This document shows, piece by piece, positions 1-9,800 of a stretch of DNA of 64,000 nt. The translations under genes were made by a program, and so were the position numbers. Each line of letters begins with the position of its first letter. The first letter of the stretch is position 1. Source of the stretch: Sanderia malayensis (Eukaryota; Cnidaria; Scyphozoa; Semaeostomeae; Pelagiidae); the NCBI GenBank assembly GCA_013076295.1, contig RQOL01000024.1, positions 62,001-126,000 of the forward strand. The letters are read 5' to 3'. The notes beneath the pieces were generated by a model. That model saw nothing but the letters and a program-made list of their open reading frames with translations, did no database searches and had not been told where the DNA came from.

Positions 1-120
1 ATCAAATAAAAATGAAAGCAGTTGTCATTACTTCTTAAGAAAATCATATTTGATTTCAAAGTAGATCTATCAGTTCATTTCACAAATAACGCTCATTCTT
101 AATAATGCTCAGCCAACATA

Positions 121-579
121 GAGGATAACGCTCGCCTGGACATTAAAGCTAGAGGCTTCTTTAGGGAAGGACAAACGGCCTTTATCGATGTACCTGTCGC
201 AAATCTGAAAGCTCCATCTTACCAAAACAAGAAAAAAGAGACTGTTTTGAAAAATTCAGAACAAGAAAAAAAACGATCGTACAATCAAAAAGTAATGGAA
301 GTTGAGCATGGCTCTTTTACCCCATTGGCCTTTGGATCAAATGGAGCCATGTGACATGACTCGAAAAGTTATGCGCTCTTTTCTCATAACATGGCCCATG
401 TCATGAGAAAAGAGTGCATAACTTTTCACAAAAAACTTGTAGTGATAGCAGATAAAAAAGGGAAACAATACCACGAAGTAATATCATACATTAGAACTAA
501 AATTTCTTTTAAACTCTTAAAATCCATGCTTTTATGTATCCAGGACAGTTTTAAATTTTATACGTTTTTATTTTGTTAA
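121..579 (+). pseudogene. Broken mobile-element protein fragment of an RT-associated family
   Basis: Frame 1 from about 121 reads through the motif ARGFFREGQ, then FIDVPV, KKRSYN and VEHGSFTPLAFGS, before a TGA near 352. The reading resumes in a second open stretch (391-579) with KECITFHKKL and ISYIRTKISFKLLKS. This order of motifs (ARGFW.xGQ, FFDVRV, EKKRxYN, VEHGSFTPL, FYKRLA, LSFSLLRSA) is what I recall from a protein family found next to reverse transcriptases in cnidarian repeats; that link is from memory. The break between the halves coincides with an inverted duplication at 363-427. No upstream RT is visible because the window starts here. The copy is clearly non-functional. Its biochemical role is not known to me; a nuclease-like domain is only a guess. 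Confidence 0.5.
363..427. repeat. 25-bp-arm hairpin inside the broken ORF
   Basis: Arms 363-387 and 403-427 are inverted copies with one mismatch, separated by 15 bases (388-402). The right arm fits the conserved reading frame (KECITF), so the left arm looks like a templated inverted duplication that destroyed the frame. Confidence 0.8.
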
Positions 580-3500
580 TTTTTAATTTCCCCTTTTTTT
601 TGCTTCATGTATATTTTAATTTCGTGCATTGTTTTTCTGTCTTTGGAGTATGTGTGCATGCTTGCCCTTTTTGTTTTTATAGTATTTATTGTAATCAATT
701 TTTATCGAGAATGAAATGAATAAAAATTAAAAAATTCATTTTACAAATTTACTTTTGCCTTCTTTGCTTCAGAGAGACCTGAATCTGAAAAAATACAATA
801 TTGTCTTGATAAATATGTTGAATTCCGTGGACAGTGGAAAATCGAACATATACTCATAAATAGGGATTCCTCAAAAAATAATAAGCTAGCAAATGATACT
901 ATCCTATCCTGCCCTAGTTGGGGCTGCCAGGCGGAGCGGTAGGACTTGGTCAAAATGATAGTGATAGCAAAACTAAAACTTCGCAACTATGTGTTACTTT
1001 ATCACACCACTGTTGCATTTACCAGTCAGCATCGTATTCAGGGCCGTTGCTAGAAATTTTTTATGGGAGGGGTGGGGTGTAGAACAAGTAATTTGTCGAC
1101 AAAATAGGCGTGGCAGCAAATATCAGTGTGGCTTTCAAATGGTTTAGGAGATCATGAAATTATTGAGAAAGAGTTCATTACTATTTATAAAGGTTTTTTA
1201 ATGTCTGTGGATGATTATAGAAAGATCATCAAACGAACAAAATATTAATAGAATACAACTTTACAAAGAAACGTAAACAATAAACTGAAACATATACAAA
1301 CAAAAGTTAAGAGCAGTTTAATGATGTGTTTTAGTGTTTTAGTTTTGCCCAACATGCTGCCATTGCATTTATATTTATTGTATCCGTTAAATCCTTTTCA
1401 CATGAAAGCAACATTAAAGAATCTAACCAGTCATCTGTCATTGTTGTGCACAAATATGTTGTCACTAAACTTCAATCGGCTAAAGGTAAGTTCACCTTTG
1501 GCAATAGTGCCTGGTGCTGTCATTAACAACCGGTAGCATCTGTTTAAAATTAGAAAAAACTCCTTCTTTTTCTGAAAATTTGGCGGCATCAGCCACAGAT
1601 GTTATTTCCTTCCCGATAATTTGTCTATCTTCAATAACATTTCCAAACTACGCCAGGAAAGTGTAAGGGTTAATTAGGGGGGAACATTTTGATAAGATCA
1701 TTGACTTCTTCAAACAAAGGCTTTACCTGTCTTTATTTATTTACATTTTTCTTGTGATTTTATTCACACAATAATTATGCTTCTTTTGTTTATGGCTTGA
1801 ATATCATGCAAAAAGCAAAATAATGAAACAAATAAAGAAATTTGTGATTTGGATTTACTCGCCCTTTGCAGCTCATTTTGTTTATTTTGAGCAGTGTTCG
1901 CGATCGCAATCGAATCCGATGCTGAATGGCATGTTGAACCGGAGGATGAATCCGAATCGGAGGATGAACCGGGGGATGAATACGATGCTGAATGGTTAAA
2001 CTTCTATCTCTACACTATAATACTAAAACGTGAGCGGTGACGGAAACTCGCGTCAAAGACCCCCAGCGACGGCAGCTTTCCGACACTACTCCTCAAATTT
2101 CCCTCATCTGTTCTTTTTGAAAACTACTCAGATATGTTCCCAGTAATCTGTACATTTGTAATATGCATTTTGTTTTTTCGAATTCGTTTTCCTTTTCCAG
2201 ATATTTTCAGTTTTCTACTTGGGAAATTCTTCCGCCCTTTGTTTTCCTCTCATATGTGCTTTGTGTACTTTGTCAGATACTGCCGTGCCGAGGCTTTTGT
2301 TTTGCCTGCGAGGGGGACGTGACCCGAGCTCTGATTCGTACTTCAGCATTGAGTCGAACAAAACATGCTGTGCTCAGCGACCCCCTGGCAATTAATACGT
2401 CTGGATGATGTCATGATTCTGGAAAGATCCATCGTGCGTTGTTTACCGTTTTCGAAACAATCAATCCCTGTTGCGTTTGACACTAATCCGACAACCCCTT
2501 TTGTCACTGTGGCCTTTGATTGACGAGGAAGTTGCTTCCTTCCTTGAGCGAACGTGCAGTCGATGTCCATTTTCGAAGTTGGGACGGGACGGGACAAACA
2601 GAATGAAATTATTTCGTTTTGTGACTGCGTTTTATTTTTGCTGTCGTTTTACTCGAGCTTCCAAACGAAAAGCTTCTGAGGATTTAACTGGTAAGTGCCT
2701 AAGTTGTTTCCATTTGCCTCTACTAAACTCCTGTATTCTTTTTATTTTGTTTCCGATTTATTCTGATCCGTTGTTTATAGAAATTTTCAGGCGCCCTGAA
2801 TTCTAAAATTCTTTCCTTTACAATCTTTTGCGTACTAAATTGAATACTAAAACGATGAATGATCAATTTCTGCTTTTATAATAACAGGTCTGGATGCGAC
2901 GATCTAAAGAACGAATTTCGGAGACGGCACTTTCGTGATTTCACTGAAACGAAGCCATTCAAAGCACACGCAGTTGTCTAAAAAGCTATTCTGCCCTTCC
3001 TTGCAATCAACTGGAATTTTACTTCAAGCTTGCTACTCAGAACTGTTTCCCAAAGAACTTCACTGGTAAGTGGCTAAATTTTTTCTATATTTTCCCCTCC
3101 GTTGTACTGATTTATTCACCTCAGATGCCGTGATCAACAACTCGCTTTTAAAATTCATCCCAGCCGTGCAATAATTTTCAAATTTCACTCATATTCTCTA
3201 TAAATTGACTCTGATTTGTTTGAAACAGCTCTGATCGATCAATACTAAAATTCTAATTCGATTTTTGCAGATTTGGATGTTAAATTCTAACTCGCCAGAC
3301 TCGAAAACAGCTATTTTCGTATTGCATTGAAGCAGGGCGTGCGGAGAAGCATGGCAAATCCCACTTCACATGGATTCACTGACCACCTGCAATTCAAAAC
3401 ACGAAAGTCGTCGATTTGGCGTGTCACGTGTGAGTGAATTGATTGAGAACTTTCATGATCTGCTGTATTTAAAACCCTTTTATATCACGAATTTTCGAAT

Positions 3501-3785
3501 GCGTGTTCAGAAGCATTTCACTTTGGTGCCCTCTAAAATTTTCATAATGCGCTTTTGTATTGCTTGCATGGATTCCTGTAGTCGTAAATATGTTTTTACG
3601 GATTTGAGCTGTATTTTTAATATTGTATATTCTCCAATCGAAATTTCGAATTAAATGGATCCAATTATGATATACTATACTATACTATTCAATATGATAT
3701 ACATGTATGATATACTATTCGATCGCAATGCTTCTCTCTGTTCGGTTTAAATCGAGACATTTCTGGCACGCTCAGAAGTGCACGA
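580..3785. other. No gene recognised; AT-rich repeat debris
   Basis: No ORF in this stretch resembles a known family. At about 1900-1990 there is a short degenerate repeat of GAATCCGA/GAGGATGAA units. Two similar segments with donor-like sequences (near 2689 and 3064, both GGTAAGTG.CTAA followed by similar pyrimidine-rich DNA) suggest a local duplication. Nothing else can be supported. Confidence 0.4.
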
Positions 3786-3789
3786 ACAT

Positions 3790-4130
3790 TTGCATCGTGG
3801 AAAAAATGGACCAGGAACAACCTTGGGATGGAATCAGACCTCGGGACTTCCGTGGGGAAAAGGATGGAAATATGAGGATCAGAATCATTTCAAATTAAAT
3901 CATGGGAGAAAACATGGACCCAGAACAACCTTGGAATGGAACTCAGGATCTGGGATTCCATCGACCATGCTATGGGGGAATGGATACAACTTTGAAGATT
4001 TGAATGGTTTCAAGTTAAATCATCAGAGAAAACATGGACCTGGAACAACCTTGGAATCAAAATTGGAACTCACGGCTTCCATGGACCATGTGGTCGGGGA
4101 ATGGAGCATTTCAATTATTTCAAATAAAGT
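3790..4130. repeat. Tandem repeat, about three units of 109-120 bp
   Basis: The phrase GAAAA.ATGGACC.GGAACAACCTTGGAATGGAA recurs near 3799, 3908 and 4028, each time followed by a GGGAATGGATA-type stretch and TTTCAA.TTAAATCAT. Most copies are open in one + frame, giving a degenerate repeat of about 40 residues (GPGTTLxW ... FKLNH). I see no start, signal peptide or splice context that would make it a gene, so it is listed as a repeat. Confidence 0.7.
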
Positions 4131-4159
4131 TCCATTGCTTTGCGTGTCCGACGAACAGT

Positions 4160-4890
4160 GATCTTACTTATCGCAACTTAATCAACTTTAATTAGAACGG
4201 ATTGCTTAACGTGTCCGCCGCTGCAGGATGGTCTAATATATATATTTTGTGATGTCACGTGATGACGCATTTTCCCTGCCAAAAACAATAGATTCGACCC
4301 GAAACAATAGGTCGAACGCCCGAAAACAATGGGCCGAAACGGCGAACCGTGTAATCACAAAGGCTTTTTTGTATGTGGGTATATGGCAATGAAATTCACA
4401 CTGAATGTTTAGTTTATTATTTTAACCAGGGTAATGGATTTTGTTTTTCGATTTTCTCCTGAAATTTTTAATTATTCCACTAATTATTCTGCTAATTGTG
4501 CTATCACGAAAAAACTACGGTTTACGGTGGCGAAACTTCCAAATTCGCGTTGCAAACTCCATTTTCGAGCACAGTATTCGCTGTTCATGTGACCTGTTTC
4601 GCCTTTTGCTGTAATTTGATTGGCTCTTTCGCGACTTCACGTGAACAGTCACGCGTATTTCGTTATCATGCAAATTTGCCCTCGGGTTGAACAGCAGGTA
4701 CTTTTGGAGAAGACGCGTGTTTTTGTTTTCAACACAAAGGATAACTGGGCGCCTTTCAAAGTGTTTCACGACCTGAATTATCTTTGTAAAGCCTTGCTAA
4801 TTGTTTGAGAGACCTCTGGAAAATTACAGGAGACAATTGAGAACACAGGTGATAGCTTTTTTTTGTTTTTTGAGTGAGATAGTTTTAGTT
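4160..4890. other. Left flank of the kinase-MULE element, nothing recognised
   Basis: No protein family or RNA gene is recognisable. The last ten bases before the element (4891-4900, TTTGTACGAC) are the left target-site duplication. Confidence 0.4.
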
Positions 4891-4900
4891 TTTGTACGAC

Positions 4901-5342
4901 GGCTATCTGTAAAAGGGGGAACGGGGAATCAGGGAACGGGGAACGGGGAATAGAGAAAAGGGGGAATATGACGTCACACGATGTCGTATGACGTCATATT
5001 CCCCCTTTTTCAAATCTGTAAAAGGGGGAATCTGTAAAAGGGGGAATCTGTAAAAGGGGGAATCTGTAAAAGGGGGAATCTGTAAAAGGGGGAATCTGTA
5101 AAAGGGGGAATCTGTAAAAGGGGGAATCTGTAAAAGGGGGAATCTGTAAAAGGGGAATCTGTAAAAGGGGGAATCTGTAAAAAGGGGAATCTGTAAAAGG
5201 GGGAATAGTTTGCAATTAACTCAAAAATGACGCACTATTCATGTGGCTTTATAATTTATTTGTACAGTGCTTTTGTCGTATATTAAGTCATACGTTCTTA
5301 TCCCTTAAACTGGAAATACACTGAAACATCAACAAAACATGT
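4901..5342 (+). repeat. Left TIR of the kinase-MULE with 12 subterminal iterons
   Basis: In order: a terminal GGCTATCTGTAAAAGGGGGA; a GGGGAA/GGGAAC-rich stretch; an imperfect palindrome at about 4957-5012 built on TATGACGTCA; then 12 units of ATCTGTAAAAGGGGGA; then about 130 bp ending ...CAACAAAACATGT that is also found inverted at the right end. The palindrome and iterons are candidate transposase-binding sites; that is inference from position and repetition. Confidence 0.9.
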
Positions 5343-5854
5343 TAATCTCGAATTTTCATCACTTACAAGGAAAGAAAGCATATACACGGACAACCAGAGT
5401 GCTGATTTTTTCAACGCGAATATATTGACGTTGGTATCTTAGCATCTGAGTGACTTTTTCCTCACGTTACTTGCTATTTCCTTTTCTTACTGAAGCGCAT
5501 ACTTTTGCAATTAGAGGATCCTATACGGTTGATGAACAATACATCAAATGAGTAGTGATGTGACTGGAAACCAGCTATTTGACCCAGTGCGTTCTTTGAT
5601 TTCATGTTTACTTTTAGAATTTCTAATTATAGAAACCATTACAAAGTGAGATACATTTATTTTCAATACATCCAGATGGACTTCTAGACATATTTTTGGT
5701 CAGTTGTTAGTTGTTCATCTTGTATGGTGGTTACATGTTTATGTTATGTTCACAAGACGTGCTCGTTCAGCTCACAGCTGTGTTATTATCTTTCTGTCAG
5801 CTTTTATGTCTGACAGCCCAGGGTTTTGTTAGCCTGCGTGCACTCTCTGAACAG

Positions 5855-6272
5855 TCCTAACACAGAATAGAGATAATACAGAAGGCCAACTCGAGCATTT
5901 TCGATGGTCACGCATGTAAGCGAGGTTAAGGACTCCAAAACACGTGTTGTGTGATATGCTAAGTATAATAAATAAAAAAAACACAATAATTAGGCCTTCA
6001 TTTTGTTATTCCGTGTATCAGTAAAAGTTTCTTCACTTGTATGTAACGCCCTTTTAATGACATTCACGCACAACACCCGCTTTCCCTACCACAGCATTTT
6101 GTAACTATCCGCCATTAAACATAGGCCTATTCTCTTTTCCTATTGTTCGCCCATTGTTTGGCCACTGGCTACATGAAAACGAGTTTAAGGACTCCACAAA
6201 ATCCATGACCATGAGCTTCAAAGGATACCGACACGAGTTGGCCTTCTGTATTATCTCTATTCTGTGGTCCTA
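5855..6272. repeat. Inverted repeat with about 35-bp arms inside the kinase-MULE
   Basis: The stretch at 5855-5895 (ending GAAGGCCAACTCG) is repeated inverted at 6233-6272 (starting ACGAGTTGGCCTTC). The 340-bp interior holds no gene. It may be a small nested element or part of the 5' untranslated region; no target duplication was identified. Confidence 0.6.
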
Positions 6273-6487
6273 AGCCCCAACAGTCTGCGATTTCAGAAAA
6301 TTATGTATTGTTTCGTGATTGTGGAACAACAATGATTAGCCAACTTTTTGACTAACCAGCTGGTAAATTGTGAACATCGATACCGAAAGGCAAAGAAATT
6401 GAAATCTCAGGATGTTATGAAGTGCTAATTTTAATGTGTCGTAATTTTAATTGTGTAAGTCTTGTTCGGTTCTCACACTTTATCGGT

Positions 6488-6625
6488 GATCTTTGCTATT
6501 TCGCATGAATGACGTCAGTTCCATAGAAAAATAGAGCCTTGGGAATTTTATTTTTAAAACAATGGATATCTGGATTTTTTGAGCCTCGACTTGGGAGTTT
6601 TGAAGATTTCAATCTGACAGCCCTG
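6488..6625 (-). mobile_element. Truncated hAT-type MITE, same family as 19289-19784
   Basis: On the minus strand this reads CAGGGCTGTCAGATTGAAAT and continues for about 138 bp with strong similarity to the first part of the element in HLCS intron 4. Only one terminus is present, so the copy is truncated. It lies inside the kinase-MULE about 180 bp upstream of the kinase frame. Confidence 0.75.
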
Positions 6626-6810
6626 GCGATGGGTTTGGCAGGTGAAGTATTATTTTCAAAATAGAGGTACCATGCCAAATACCGCAAGGCATAAGATGTG
6701 ACAAAGACTAAATTTTTTGAGGCAGGATATTAGTCGACACACAACCACTCTGAGTTCATTCAACGTCTTTCTGCAATGGCAGAGAGAAGTCTTCCGAAGC
6801 CAAGCACAAA

Positions 6811-9800
6811 GTGCTTGATGGTCTTGACGGCGTACAGAAATTTAATTGGAATGAAGTCAACCTTATCAGTACTATCGGCACTGGAAGCTTTGGTTTCGTT
6901 ATGTTGGCGAAATACAAAGAAAATCATGTTGTGCTCAAACAGCCTTTGTGCGGCGAAGAAAATAAAAAGGAATTCATAAAGGAAGTGAAATTGCTTAATA
7001 GCCTAAAGGGGCATGACAACATAGCTGAATTTAAGGCAGTGTGTTGGAGTCCATTTGCTATCATGCAAGAGTATGTTAATTTTTCTTTTGCTGCCTTTGA
7101 AGACGAGACGAACGTCAGCTCGCTATCCATGTTTCTGTCTCATATAAACGAGGTATATGACTTTGCCGGCTTTGAACATGTTACAGATTTTATAGTTAAC
7201 GATATCCTGAACGGAATGCTTTATATCCACGAACGTGATATCATTCATCGTGATTTGAAACCAGCGAATATTTTGGTGAGTAATCAGCATATATTTAGCG
7301 AAGATAAGACCTCGTTCCTTGCCAAATGGATATCAGAGACACAGCCCGTAATATGCAAATTAAGTGACTTTGGTGAGAGCAGATCGCGGCTTGTTCAAAC
7401 TCAGACAGTATTGGTATCGAAGGTTGCACAAATAGATCGAGGCAGTCCGGTGTACATGGCACCTGAAATATTGCTGAAAAATTTGAGACCCGCATTAGCA
7501 GACATGGAGACATTGAAAGCAGCTGATATGTGGGCAGTTGGCATGTGCATTTTTGTTGTCACTAATGCGAACCAGCCGTATCCATTTCATGACGCTCTTT
7601 TAAAGTGCACCAACGACAACATCAGGGAAGCTCTTGAAGATCTAGTATCAAAACAACAGCGCCCCTCGCTATCAAGAAAGTATGAAAAGCTGCATGCTAC
7701 AGCTTGGTGGCCGTTAGTAAGCCTATCAGAAAGACTAACATCATATGACCAGGATGAGCGAATAACATCTGTAGAGAGTGCTGTTGGAGCTCTAAAGGAA
7801 CTTAAAAGAAAGTCAACTTCTGCAACTTTCAATTTAAAGATACATCAAGGCAGTGCATTCGAAATGGTATGTGAAGAATCGGCAAAGCAACTCCAGCAAG
7901 GCCTGCATCTTCCTGGAAACATCGATGTCACTAACGATGGCACAAATGCGTGTGTTTTCCTGGCCTTAAAATTGTGCGATGAATTGAGGAATTTTACAAT
8001 GGAGATAAATGAAGATGCAAGTCTCTCTACGATTGGGTCTAAAATTGCTGATTTGACACACGCCATTATAAACGACTTTCCTGGAATTATAAACCCGCTA
8101 CGCGATAGAGATCAAATATATACACCATCGGAGGCAAAGGTAATTATGGCCAAGCATGGATATTTAGAAGCAAGTACTGAACTATCAGAAGAAATGCCAT
8201 TCATTGATCCTTTGTTAAGTGCAAAAGGGCGAAAGAATTTGATGAACTCTTTGAATTGTCTAATGAAAGAAAAAAACTCTTTTCTTTCTATTTACACATT
8301 TGAACCATACAGTATCATCATAGGTAGAGCGGGGCGTATTGTTTTTTCGGTCGACACCCATGCGGTGCCCAAATTATGTGATGGAGATGGCAACGCTCAA
8401 GTGAAAGTTTATGACTGTGAAGATGTCAAGACACCCACTGCAGTTTGTCTATGGATATGGTCAAGGGCAGCAAACAGTGGAATATCAGCTGAAACTGCAC
8501 AATCGCTTGCAATAGTGTCCACATCAATTGTTTCCGAAAATGCAGAAAAGCAACCATACAATCCCTTTGCCGTTGAGTCCTGCCTCATTGATCTGACTGT
8601 TGAAGTAAGTATCAGACACAATTTATATGCTTCCAATACCTTGTTTGTAGCTGGCTTTTTCGTTGCGGCACATCCGAATGAGAAATGCGTTTCCAGATTG
8701 CAAACTACTATTTATGTTTGTTATAGACTGAGGGTGTGATAGACAATCATGATGCTTCATCAGCCTTTTGCAGCATTGCCGATGAACCAATTCATCAACT
8801 TCGTAAGCCCATCATCGAGGTAAGAATGGGGATGGGATAATTTCCAATATACTCCAAGCTGTGCTCTCTAGTCGTAAAGTCATTGTCATGTATTATTATT
8901 CTCTGATAGCCTAATTCACAAGATTCAAGTCTTCTGCACCAGCAATCAGCATTTGATGATAATATTTACTCAAGCAGACATGTAGAATCCAGTAACAGTG
9001 CCAGCAGCGTAATCTCCCTTGGCTCGACTCTCTCAGGGCGAAGCACAAATGAGCGGTAAGCTTGGGTGCATTAGTTTTTTTTGTTGCACAAGTTTTCTTT
9101 CAACTTTTCTTCTATCATTTCAATGCTGAGCATTGCTCTGGGATACTTACATATCTATATTGCTTAAATTGTGTTTCAGAGAAGAACAGTCTACTGGAAA
9201 GGAAAATACGTCACTGCAGCCTGATGGAGAGGCTTATAAAGGCGATACACGCACACCAGTTTTTTCATGGCGAAAAGAACCATACGAATTTGCGGACATT
9301 GCAAAAATCATGCTGTCGACTTACACAAGGGAATCCCTGTGTGTTGCACCACCGATTAATGTGTCTCACAACGTATCTTTTCTCGCTGAATATTCCAGCT
9401 TTACCAACTGGGAAGATTTGAAATGCGATGACATGGGAGCATGGAAGCATACAGGCTCACCAAAGCGCTATTACCATGTGGACATGATTGACGAGAAGCC
9501 TGCCACGGTTACCCCAGTGACAAAATCAGAGTTCGGAGAGCAAGGTGTATGGCGAATGAAGAGGATTTATTATAAAAACAAATCGGATTGCAGCATCCGC
9601 AAGACAATTTCCATCATGCAAGGTTGGTGTTATGGTTGTATATTTCATCGTGCATATATGAACCATATTGCTAGGTTAATTGTGTTGTTTGCTTGAATTG
9701 CTCTTCTAAATCATCATTCCAGATGCAACAGAGAAGTGTGGGGAGTACATATTTTTAGAATATCGATTTAAAGGAGAGGAACACGAGATGACAGCAATAA

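Noticed and set aside
3778..4161. 127-codon ORF over the 120-bp tandem repeat
   Set aside because: Repetitive, no start context, splice sites or family match; kept as a repeat.
4994..5215. 73-codon minus ORF of repeated FTDSPFYRFPLLQIP
   Set aside because: It is the translation of the iteron array in the left TIR; the 15-16-bp units keep frames open.
6776..6979. 67-codon ORF starting at the good ATG 6776
   Set aside because: Overlaps the kinase in another frame; only its first codons may be the displaced start of the fusion gene.
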